From Evernia prunastri (Eukaryota; Ascomycota; Lecanoromycetes; Lecanorales; Parmeliaceae): a stretch of DNA of 64,000 nucleotides. Below are positions 10,581 to 21,037 of this stretch, in pieces. A program made the position numbers and the translations under genes. Within the stretch, counting starts at the first letter, position 1; each line of letters opens with the position of its first letter. The DNA lies in the NCBI GenBank assembly GCA_003184365.1, contig NKYR01000086.1, forward strand, positions 114,854 through 178,853. The letters run 5' to 3'. Under the pieces are notes generated by a model that searched no databases, was not told where the DNA came from, and worked only from the letters and a program-made list of their open reading frames with translations.

Positions 10581-13500
10581 TCTTCGATTCACTCAAGAAG
10601 CTCAACAAAGCAGGTATGATCTAAGCCCTGCGGTATTCCTGGCCAACACCATTCACCGAGCGGCTGATTCGAATATAGCGGTAGGATTAAGCATTTTATT
10701 AGCTCTCCGATGTTCTTGAAGGCGAAAATACTGAGAGAGAGGCTGATACACTCTGTATTGTTATGAATAGTCTGGGGAACCAGCAAAAGCATTGTCACGC
10801 TTTGGTTTTTGATCTATCACTGATGTCAACTTGTTGAGTGTAGGACGATTCGAATGCCTTCATGAGGTAGGCTACGAAGCGTTTTATACCTATCCATGAG
10901 AATAAGCAAATCGAAATAGAAAAGTTAAATCACCTTTCGAAAAATGATATTGCTTGACTCAACAACCGATCAACGATCGAAATCAGACTCCACATCATCG
11001 CCCACATCCTCATCGATATCCTCATATCCCTCACTCTCCCAGATCCTCACAATCTAACCCTTCCTCTTCCCGATCACCAGAGTCAACTCGTCCCTGCGTC
11101 CCCTCCCGCCCATCACAAATATTTTCCTCGCACTCCACGCCGCCATCCCGCGCACTCTCCTCTCCATCCGAGTCTGAATCCAGACCATCGCCTGGACTAG
11201 CGGGGGAAGCATCGCGAGCTTGATCAATACGATTCCCGCAGACTCTCAGTGAGTCCATCGGAGTGGTTGCTCTCGGCGTGCTCGCTCTAGCAGCCTGATC
11301 ACTCCGTTATCAGCCATCAGCTTGTCTGCTCCCTCTTCCATCCCCTCATGAACACCACCTGCCCCCCTTGCGTTCCATTCGTATCGTTGATTAGCCTCAC
11401 TGTTTGGGGCGAATGTTGCATTGCGAAATGGGAAGTTGGTGACTCGATTGTCTTCGGTTTTTGCATGGGCCATGATGCGAGAGAGGGTTGCTCTGTGTCT
11501 TTTGGATGAGACTGAATAGTTGAGAAACGTGATCGAGAACTTTCTACTTCATCGTTGAATAATGACGGAGGAAGGCACCACTTGAGCATCCGGACGAATC
11601 GAACGTCTTTGAGAATGGCCTCTGTGGAGCAAGCGACTACAGAAACGTGTCTCACTCATCTTCCTTACCAGAGTCTCCAGAATTCAGATTCTAGCACATG
11701 ATCCTTGCCGTTGGTACGTTTCGTAAAGGCCGGAGAAGCTCAGTGATACTGCCTTGTACAGGACCTTGCAGGCTCTTGAAGCAGTCATTTTTCTGCGCGC
11801 CTACTCTGATAGCTACAGAAGACATTAACGATACAGATCTGGTTAGAGAGGGTCGAAAAGCATTACAATCCCAATACAATCACCAAATTTTGGAGACGAA
11901 TCATGTTTGCATAAAGTAGATGCCAAAAGCTTTGATCACGTGTGCTCGCGGATCCCTAAAACGCGCTAAATTATAGTCGCGCTAACAAAAAACCTCCCGT
12001 TCCTGCCTCCACGAGCTCCAATTCCCAACGACAAGTATCTCAACAGCACAGCTTCTACCTCTTCAATGATGATCACATTCTTATCATTCAACCTACCGCC
12101 CTCCAGACGACCCTCACCGTCAACCCCACCTGCAAACGCTTCACCTCCTTCCATCAACGCGCCACTCCCTCCAAAAAATCTCCACCTCCCAATCTCTCGC
12201 TCTTCGTCGAGCACAATACACAACACGCAGCGCACCTTCCCAACAGTTCCCCGAGACCCATCTTCCGCTCGCCGGAATGTCCACACGCCCCTCGAACGCA
12301 CCTGCGCGCCTCCTTCCACCGCACCCAAATCCTCGAGCCTCACAGCACGGTCTCACATGAGCTTTTACCGCGTGTCGGATCGCACGGTTGCGCTGCCTTC
12401 TTCCTCTCTCCGGAGGGTGGGGAGGGTAAAGGGTAGTGCGGGGAGGATGGGTTTCGGAACTTAACCCTAAGTTTTCGTCGGTTGAGCAACACGCGTTGCA
12501 AGTTTCGCGAATATCAGCTGTCGGGCTCGTGATTAGCTCTTTGATGCTTCTTTGATGCTTTGCCTGAGGGTGGAGTGGACCGGGGCAGAGGAGAGTGAAA
12601 GCGGGCTTGGACGTCCAGAGCTCGTAAGGGCAGTGAAGGGGGGATACGGAGCGCCGTAATTGGGAAGATCTCTGGATGGGGACGCGCTTTTAGTATCTTC
12701 CGCTGGACATTATGCTCTGGTCATGGATGGGATGTTTTGTTGATGTGAGTATGGAGGAAGACGGGAAGGTAGTGGGTGGGACGTGTCGGGCATCACAAAT
12801 TTGTGGTTGTCTTTGGGATCTTCGTCGTGGGTCTGAAAGAGTTTGAGCACGTCTTTACTACTACGGTGGTAATCGCCTTACACAAAGGTCGCATTTCACA
12901 TGCATTTCGAGCCTCGGCTCACCCTACAGCAAAGGCTCACACGCCGGATGTGCACTCCTCCATATGTTCCCAAGGTCTCGACCTAGAACATGGATGGCTT
13001 GCGCAGCGAAGTCTACGCTCACACAAAGAAATGTCATGTGTCCTGTAGCCGCTCTCAGCGCTTCTGCCATCCCCGGTACCAGCGCTGCAGAGCTCATGGC
13101 ACGACGTCACGCTCCCACAATTCCTCAGTCAGACGAAGACGTCCCGCACACATCCCCTACACCCCGCAAGGGAACCCACTCTCCACTCCCCTTCCTTCAC
13201 CCCTCGCTCACAAGACCTACGCCACGGCACCAGCCACCGGCGCAGTCGCTGCTCCATAAGCAGCTTGTCGCGACCAGTCGCGTCAATCATCTCCCCTTAC
13301 GATCTGCGTAGGGGTATCGATCGATGAGCGCCGACACCAAGTCGTCTGCACTACGTGTGGGCGCGAATACCTCCAATAGGAGATGGAAGCGGTTTTTGGA
13401 GATGTACTTTGTTCGCTTCATACAATGCCCCTCTGCTGTCATAAGCGGAGGCGGAAATCAAAGACTAGTCTCTGAGGGTACTGCAAACACACAATGAGAG

Positions 13501-14701
13501 ATTTGGGGAGAGATGGGGGTGGATGTGACGGTGGTTGGCTGTGAGGTGGGAGTGGTGGGGTCGGTGAGGAGGTCGAGGGGTGGGATGACGGTTCCTTGTA
13601 TGAGGTGTGTCATTTTGAGTCGTGGAAGTTGACCGCGCTAGAGAACAATTGGTGATGGGAGGCTTTCAGTCTAAGCCAACACCTTGCCCAGAACTCTTTC
13701 GCAGAAATCGTGGATGCTCAGCCTCTTATCTCCTTCTAGCAGATTCCAGAGTTTTTAGCAGTCACCACTCGCCCATCCCATCGAGTCACCTTCCAGACGC
13801 CACACCCACCACCGCTCAGACTCGGCATGGCGGCTCTCTGGAACCTGAAGCGTGTCTTCCTTTCTGCTTTCGCGGTCCGGCCTCGTTGAGCTCAGGGGAT
13901 ACACAGACGCCAGGACAGGACCTCTCTAGCGTGAGGATCAAAGCTTAGGCTTGTCTGTCCCTGGTCCGTTCTGCCCTTTGGCGACGCTTGGTCGGGTTCC
14001 TGGGCGGGGAGCGGGCGAGCGGATTGTTCTGGGAGTTTCAAAGTGTTCGGAGACGAGCGGCGGGTTGTCGGGCGCTCTGAAAGGGGGCAATGATGTTGGG
14101 TTTTGCGCGCTGGTGCTGGGAACGATGCTGGGTGGAGTTGGTGGTTTGGTCTTGAAGCGGTGGATGCGGGGGGCGGGAAGGGGGGAGGTGGGTGGTGGCG
14201 AAGGGGTCTTCGGGTGAGGGAAGTAGCGGTGGAGGGCCGAGGAGGCAGGAGGCTGCTGTCCTTTACTTTCGAGTGGGGATGGCGGCCTCTTTTCTTTTTA
14301 TAAGTCCCCCTACTGCTTTTTGCGACTTTGGTAAAAGGACTGACTATGCTGCAGGATGGATCGAGTGTACATTAAGGTTCGAGATGCAAAGGCAAGGATC
14401 TGAGGATACAGCTAGGCTAGGTGGCACGATATTGACAGGTTGGATGGCGGACTATTCCCCGGGAGTCATCTACACTCACTCTTGATCTCACATAGAACGC
14501 TTCCCAAAAAAGTATAATTGCCCGAACGCTCAACAAGTGCCGGGTGGAAGACGGGGATGAGGTAACGGTTGCGCAAGCAAGGACGGAGCCAGAATGGACT
14601 TGGAAATTTCTATCGCTACTATAAGGTACCTACATTACACTGACGCGTCGAGAAAGTTGCCTTGCCCCGCCGAGACGGGAAACAAGCACCTGACGCGTTT
14701 C
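10581..14701. other. 4.1-kb gene-poor stretch
   Basis: No recognisable gene was found apart from the weak candidate listed separately. Open frames here (12066-12464 +, 12343-11966 -, 13622-13948 +, 13951-14217 +) have biased C/T-rich or G-rich composition, overlap on opposite strands and match nothing I know. 12.0-12.4 kb is pyrimidine-rich on the + strand and 13.9-14.3 kb is strongly G-rich. Confidence 0.5.
11031..11473 (-). CDS. possible small hypothetical gene, frames disjoint
   Basis: Two minus-strand frames overlap in this stretch. The first, 11473-11246, contains R-Y-E-W-N-A-R-G-A-G-G-V-H-E-G-M-E-E-G-A, then G-V-I-R-L-L-E-R-A-R. The second, 11258-11031, continues with D-S-L-R-V-C-G-N-R-I-D-Q and an acidic Ser/Asp tail. 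Their composition reads like one protein, but joining them needs a one-base shift and I find no plausible intron. Either it is a broken gene, it has a missed intron, or the resemblance is chance. No family is recognised. Confidence 0.25.
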
Positions 14702-16712
14702 TCAATGGGCGAATCGGAAATCAAGCCTGAGTGCCGCAGATAAGCCTCAACCAATTATAACGAATAAGATTCGCAAGGGCACGTACCGTTTATTTCCCTT
14801 ATCCGTCGTCGTTTCCAGGTACCGCTGCTTCTCGTGCGCCGACATCGCATCCCACTTTTGCCGGCGAGAGCTGTGATTTATATTTAGTCTACGACCTTCC
14901 TCGGCTACTCACAGAGAGTGGCTTTAGAGGTTGGGAGTGGGCGAGAGGGAAAAAGAGAGACATACCGGTTTTTAGCCACGTAAAATACCTTTGCGCCGAT
15001 GAAAAGAGCCATGTTGTACACGCAGATGCCGATTAGGACTTTATTCCCCGTGCGGTAAAGCGGTTTGTCGTTGTTACGGTAGATCTGGATAAGACGGGAA
15101 ACAGTCCATCAGCAAAATTACTACAGGAGAACCAAGCTGTCGGGCAATGAAAAGACTCGAATCGATGAGGCAAGTCTTACATTCGACCCGATCACGCTAC
15201 TGGCCTGCACGCACATGTTGTACAGCGCCGACGCCACCGTCCTCGTCCGCACCGATCCCGCGTTCCGACTCGTGATGGCGACGATGATGGCGTGGACGTA
15301 CGGGGCCCCGACCAGCAGGGTGCTCAGAGCCCACTTGACCCACGGCCCCGTGCCGTTGGAGATGGTCTCGAGCGCGACGAGGATGGGCAGCGCCCAGATC
15401 TGGCTGACGAGGCCGGTCAGGAGGCGCTGGTTCGTCTTCTCCGAGACCCAGGTCCAGAAGAGCAGCTGCGCGATGAAGAGCACGTAGGCGGGGATGGTGA
15501 GCAGGTTCGTCTGGAAGGTGCCGAAGCCGGCAGCCTTGAGCTGCAGCGTCAGGTACTGCGTCATGGGGTAATTGGGGATGAGCCAGGAGAGGCCGAGGAG
15601 GTAGACGGGCCACATGTCGTAGTCCGTCAGGCTGTACCAGAGCGCGCGCGGCGAGAGCGCCTGCCGATTGTGCATGTCGCCTTTGCTCGGGTCGTCGCGA
15701 ATGATACGGTTCACCATGATGAGTTCCTCCCGCTCGTCGAACCAGCCGTCCTTGCCGCGGAACCAGCTCTTGGTCTGCGTCGGCGACGGGGGCAGGTAGA
15801 CGAAGGAGGCGAATCCGATCAGGCCGGTGAGGAGGCCCTCGAGGGCGAAGAGCCAGCGCCAGCCCGCGATGCCGTTGTGCCCGCGCAGGTGGAGGATGCC
15901 GAAGGCGAGGAAGGCGGAGATGATGCTCGTGGTCTGGTAGGCGACCCAGAAGAAGCTGAGGCGGATGGGCAGTTCGAGGCTGGTGTAGAAGTAGCTGAGG
16001 TAGAGGATGTTGTCCGGGATGAAGCCGCCTTCCAGCATGCCCAGCAGCGCCCGGCAGGCGAAGAAGGATGAGCGTCCGCTGAGGAAGGCCTGCATGCTTG
16101 CGACGAGACTCCAGGAGACCATCTGGACGGGGATCCAGCGATCGGGCCCGAGCTTTTTCGAGATGAGCTGGGACGGCAGTTCGGCGCAGAGGAAGCAGAT
16201 GTAGAAGATCGTCTGGCCCGTGTTGTAGTCGTCCGTGTTCATCTTGAGGTCGTTGAGCATGTTGTCGGATAGGGCTTGGGAGATGTTGCCCCTATCAAGT
16301 TGGAGACTGAAAAACATAAAACAAACCCAGGAACAGATACGGAGGTCGAGCTGCATCGGTTAGCGGAGGATGAATCTACGACTTATGGGGTTTTGAGGTG
16401 TGCTTCTACCTTGCGCACCAGCTTCCTCTCCTCTTGAGGCTCCCATTCGAACGTTGGGTCGTAGCGATGCTTCCCTTCGTAATTCTCGATGGGCGCATAG
16501 AATTGGTCATTGCCGAACGTTTCGAAAGTCGCGGTGTGCTTTGACGTGTCGATGCCATGGCCTGCCCTCGGAGCATGGTCGGTCGTCTCATGTCCCTTGA
16601 ACGCATCTTTCTCCAGACTGCTGCTCGCAGAGGAGGCGGCACGCTTTCGGGACAAAAGAGGGCCAACGGCTATCTCCCCCGACGCCTTGATGTCCGCACT
16701 TGCTATACTCAT
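14702..16712 (-). CDS. MFS anion:cation symporter (allantoate/nicotinate permease type)
   Basis: Five exons on the minus strand: 16712-16410, 16350-15181, 15084-14966, 14870-14787 and 14726-14702, giving 566 aa. Splicing yields an uninterrupted ACS-family protein. The cytosolic N terminus ends E-R-K-L-V-R-K, then come L-D-L-R-I-C-S-W-V-C-F-M-F-F and Q-L-D-R-G-N-I-S-Q-A. Further on are S-S-V-I-G-S-N-I-Y-R-N-N-D-K-P-L-Y-R-T-G-N-K and the characteristic terminus G-N-K-R-L-D-F-R-F-A-H. This family (Dal5, Tna1, Vht1, Seo1 relatives) imports organic anions with protons at the plasma membrane. The gene is divergent from the TauD-like dioxygenase across 644 bp, which suggests co-regulation and a sulfonate or carboxylate substrate. 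That substrate is inference. The four-intron structure with a very short last exon (25 bp) is well supported. Confidence 0.93.
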
Positions 16713-17356
16713 TATGCGGAATGATGCGCAGAGGTACTGACTTGTGATGGAAGCAGCATAGGCCGTGTCGAGCCGTGGCTACATATATTATATGTAGCCA
16801 TTGCCGCGTGTAAGGAAGTGGGTTATGCAAGACCCCCACCACCATGGAGAATGAGATGATGAAATGATGCGTTGCGATAGGAGGATTGCACAATACACGG
16901 TACATGCGGTATATTAAAATCTGCATGACGGAATTGCATGGTTGATGATTGGAGGGCGGAAGAAGCACGCCATTTTGACCCTCACCAGCACCTGCAGGAG
17001 AGATAAGATCGGCAGATCAGTCAAGCACCAACATCACCAACATTTACCAAATCCACCAATCTCACCGCGGCTGTCTTTTCCACATGGCATGTAAGCAATC
17101 TGGACATGCCGGCAAAGCACGCAAGTATTCGCAATAATCCTATCATCTATCTGATCCAATGACCCACTCATCCGGTACAATGTACACCTTCCTTATTAGG
17201 CATGTTTCCGACTTCATGTCCCCCCTCCAACCGATTCATAAGACCCTCCTTTCTCAACCACAATTTTACGTCTATCAAATACTGTAAGAGGCACAAAGCA
17301 ACCATCACCAATTCCAAGACGAAAAAAGCAAGAGGAATCTTCGCCCAACTTTCACT
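16713..17356. promoter_or_regulatory. shared divergent promoter region
   Basis: This 644-bp region lies between the start codons of the ACS permease and the TauD-like dioxygenase, so both 5' regulatory regions must lie here. A palindromic ACATATATTATATGT sits near 16781-16795. No experimentally defined operator can be named from sequence. Confidence 0.55.
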
Positions 17357-18893
17357 ATGGCTCCTGGACTCGTCGACCCACCCAAAACCGCACCGGCGCA
17401 GAACCCTACCAAAGGTTCTGTGGGACCAAAGGAAGCCTTCATTGGTGGACCACAAGTCTTCAACAAGATCGCAGAAGAGCAGGGGACTGAGAGACAACCT
17501 CCCGCGACCCATCCAAATTACTTGCCCGTATGGGACACGGATGCCAAGTATGTCATTGCTGGTCGTCAGCGGTGGTATTGGAATAATTCACTGACCTACT
17601 GTCATAGATATCCACCTCTCGAACCGTTCACGCATTATGAGCATGGCAAAGACGCAGATCCCAATTTTTCGGACCTTTTTCATGGAGCCACCTCAGTCAC
17701 CGAACTGACACCATCCACTGGCTCCGAAGTCCGTGGGATCCAATTGAGCGCTCTGACCAAAGAAGGCAAAGACCAATTAGCCCTCTTCACTGCCAAGAGG
17801 AAGGTCGTCGGTAAATTTTTTCATTCACGGCAATACATCCTCAAATTCTGACGCCCTTCCCGTAGTTTTCCACGACCAAGACTTTGCCGACATTCCCATC
17901 CATGAAGCACTAGAATTCGGCTCCTACTTTGGGCGTTTGCACATTCACCCCACTAGTGGCGCCCCTAAGGGCTATCCAGAAGTCCATCTGGTCCATCGTG
18001 GTGCGGACGACAACACGGCAATGGCGCTGCTCAAAAGCAGGACGAATACCGTCACCTGGCACTCTGACGTAACGTATGAGAACCAGCCACCCGGCACGTC
18101 TTTCCTCTATGTTCTCGATACACCTACGGCAGGCGGAGACACTTTGTTCGCGAATCAGGTTGAAGCGTACAACCGTCTGAGTCCAGAGTTCCAGAGAAGA
18201 TTGCACGGGCTATCGGCATTACATTCTGGTATACTTACGGCAGGAGCCCACTAGGTTGCGAGTGGAGAGCTGACGCTTCCACTCTAGGACACGAGCAAGC
18301 TCAGAACAGCAAGAGCCGAGGGGGTGTTGTGCGGAGGGAGCCGGTGACCTCGATACATCCATTGATTCGGACACACCCCGTTAGCTCTTCGTCTTCAAAG
18401 TTCCTCTGTTTGCATATTGACTCTGCTGATAGGCTACTGGCGAGAAAGCAATTTACGTGAACCCGCAATGTGAGTGATGAGCCTGCCCTTTTCTCTGGTA
18501 AGCCGACACCAATGTAATAGTCACCCGCCACATCATCGGATACAAGCAGGAAGAGAGCGATTTCTTTTTGAAGTTCCTATACGACCATATCGCCCTGGGC
18601 CAGGACTTCCAGGTTCGAGTTAAATGGGCACCGAAAACTGTAGTTGTCTGGGATGTAAGCATTTCGCCTTGTCGGTCGTTGCAGACGCTCGCTGATGTAG
18701 TGGGTTACAGAACCGCGTTACGGCTCACTCCGCGACGCTCGATTGGTCGAACGGTCAGCGGCGTCATCTGGCGAGAATTACTCCACAGGCGGAACGTCCG
18801 ACGGAGACTCCATTCGACGCTCCTCAGGAACATGGGAGTGAGTCGACAGACAATCACGTCAACGGAAAGAGTGTAGTGGCAATCCAGGGCTGA
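17357..18893 (+). CDS. TauD/TfdA-family Fe(II)/2-oxoglutarate dioxygenase
   Basis: Seven exons: 17357-17547, 17608-17810, 17866-18228, 18288-18379, 18433-18469, 18521-18654 and 18711-18893, giving 400 aa. The Fe(II) facial triad is complete: T-W-H-S-D-V-T-Y supplies H197 and D199, and N-R-V-T-A-H-S-A-T supplies H346. The 2-oxoglutarate contacts are seen as G-G-D-T (T224) and H-L-A-R-I-T (R362). F-T-R-H-I-I-G-Y-K and V-V-V-W-D-N-R are also typical of fungal TauD homologs. Such enzymes hydroxylate taurine, other sulfonates, sulfate esters or related acids, releasing sulfite or an aldehyde in the cytosol. The divergent ACS permease probably imports the substrate. A TAG in unspliced sequence at 18252-18254 lies inside intron 3, so the gene is intact. 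The donor of intron 4, GTTAGC, is weak. Exact substrate unknown. Confidence 0.92.
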
Positions 18894-19234
18894 TAGATGA
18901 TGGCTATTATGGTAGCAAGCCGCTCCGAGTCAAGTACAGACACCTGGCATAAAATGACGTTAGTGCTAACAGCATCATGGTCTTCTCTACTCTCCCCAAT
19001 GATCAAGCGCTTATTTTCGATCCAATCGCTCAGTTTCTCGCTTTTGGTCGAGCCATTGTCGCTGCCGCTCCTGGTCACACTCAAGATTGTATTCAGCAAA
19101 CCACGTATTTCCACCAGACGCCAGGAAGCGTGAGTTCTTTAAAGTCATTACTATGCCAGTAGCCTTGCATTGAATGTAGCCCGCCGTGGCTGTAACGGTT
19201 GGAAGTACAAAGATAAGTGAGCGTTAGTGATATC
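18894..19234. other. intergenic after dioxygenase
   Basis: Contains the 3' UTR of the dioxygenase and short frames on both strands (18977-19162 +, 19114-18854 -). None is recognised. The minus-strand sequence may be the downstream end of the degraded gene listed next. Confidence 0.4.
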
Positions 19235-20100
19235 ATGCTTCGGAATGTACGTTTACAAGACGTCGGGATCCAAGATACAGTACCGGGCTCTTGAAATCGA
19301 TGTTCGAAAGTTCGAAAAGGGCCATATGACACAAGAAGATCGATTCAAGAGTGCCAATGTGCCTCGTGAGGAAAGCCACGAGCTCATCTTCCTCCAAGAC
19401 CATGTTCCTCAGGCCGAGATAGCGGAGATCTCGCTAGATCAGAGATCCAAACACCTTAGCAAGCTCCGGGTGTCAACCACATCGAACCTAACGTATCAAT
19501 GCTTTAGGCCCTTGGCGACATTGAGCACTCGAGCAAAGTTGCCACTGTCCCAACCCTTGGTCCAATCCCATTGAGGATCACCACGGTGCGGTGAGGGGTC
19601 GAAGCTGCTCCAACTTCAACATTGACGCTGCTTGTGTGAGTACTTGTAAGCCACGATACCAAATTCTGGAGTGCTACCAATCAGCGACCCCAGTGGCGTC
19701 TAGACTAGCATAATGGGGCCATATCTGTGGATAAATCTGCACTGACTACCGACCTTGAACTTTTCCCGAGTGAATGCTATGGGAGTTGCCGTCAAGATCG
19801 CAGATTGTAGCGAGTTCTCGGCGGTCATACTACCAGTAGCTAGAACCTATCCATCGACGGTCAGAGTCGCCGAATCCCCTCACACTTGGCATGCGTTGGA
19901 GAGCACGTAGGAGGCGTAGGAGATCCGCAGGTTGGTACTCGTCAAAGGTATTGATAGCTAGACAATCTTGTATTTGGTAGCTTTCTTTCGCGACTTTCAT
20001 GAGAGATCCTTCATCGGAGGAGGGTCATCTGATGACCGCATAGGTGCTCTCCTTTATGGGCTTGGAGCTCAATCTGTTCGTTAAACCTCGCTTTGTACTG
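19235..20100 (-). pseudogene. degraded F-box/LRR-like fungal gene
   Basis: The minus strand has protein-like fragments interrupted by stops and shifts. From upstream they are: F-D-E-Y-Q-P-A-D-L-L-R-L-L-R-A-L-Q-R-M-P (about 19950-19890), a D-W-T-K-G-W-D-S-G-N-F-A-R-V-L-N-V-A-K-G-L-K-H fragment ending in TGA (about 19570-19500), and R-Y-L-G-L-R-N-M-V-L-E-E-D-E-L-V-A-F-L-T-R-H-I-G-T-L-E-S-I (about 19420-19340). The last segment has the spacing of the leucine-rich region in fungal F-box-like proteins. Several in-frame stops (TGA, TAG) separate the fragments. I cannot assemble an intact gene with plausible introns, so I call it a pseudogene. The family call is moderate to weak. Confidence 0.4.
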
Positions 20101-21037
20101 GGAAATGCATATCGTATCGCGTTGTCGGGCCAGATGATCCTGGACTTCTCCAGGAATTTTCGTATCCATTCACTTCATTCTTGGAAGCTTTATGTAGTTC
20201 TCCGTCGTACATAGTGCCATCGTAGTATCCCCGAGACATACTTGCTGAAGACCAGATGTAGCAAAATGTCTGTCAGTTTTTTCTGGTTCTCAGAAGTCGG
20301 CATAACCGCTGCAACAAGAACGGACATGCTGCCTCACTGAAAATGTCTCAGGCTGGGAGCATGCTCCTAATATCGTCCTTTCCAAGCCATTGACAAAGTA
20401 AGCCCCATACTTCCAGGGAAAGAATGATTGGATTACATCGCATTGTAACCGAAGTACATATCAGGAGCTCAACCCCATTCTAAAGCAAGGGCCAGGCAGG
20501 CTTTCCCAGAGTCAGAAGCATCATTTTGTACAAGTATGTTGACTCACGAGCGATCTGTTAAAGAGCGTTGAAAAGGTGTAAGAAGCGCTCCATATTTGCT
20601 TCCCGCTTTTGCTAAGACGTGAGGTTTCTGTTGACTGCCACTGTTTTGACACGGTAACCTGTGAGCTGGACTACTATATGATGTTAACTCGAAACACTAA
20701 AGGTTCCACAGAGAGCGAAGTTCAGCAGAATCTCAGTATCTGGAACATTAAATATAGTGGAATGTGAGCTGTAGGGCTGAAGGTCAGAGTGCTTGCATTA
20801 GCGTCAAAATCTTACGCGATACCGTCACGACAGCAACAGGCAAGCGCCCCGTTGCCTATTAAAAGGCACAGTGAACCTCTGACTCTTTTGACTCACCTAG
20901 AACGTTGACCATGGCTCCTCATGCACATCATATGGTGACTTCCAAGACATGAATATGAGCCCTCAATACAGACGGCAAATGCAGAGCTCATTCCTTGTCG
21001 CCTCCAGTGCCTGTCTGATCCACCTCTTGACACCGCT
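20101..21037. other. intergenic, nothing firmly recognised
   Basis: Short minus-strand frames between 20100 and 20300 may be the 5' part of the degraded gene. The remainder has no coding character. The last 150 bp precede the start of the Ser/Pro-rich protein and should contain its promoter. Confidence 0.4.

Noticed and set aside
15292..16071. 259-codon + strand frame with no stops
   Set aside because: It lies entirely antisense to the GC-rich second exon of the ACS permease. Its composition (Glu/Gly/Ala/Val) is a shadow of the real codons.
18229..18287. Premature stop in the TauD-like gene at 18252-18254
   Set aside because: The stop lies in a 59-bp GTATAC...CTAG intron. Splicing continues into H-E-Q-A-Q and the complete C-terminal half.
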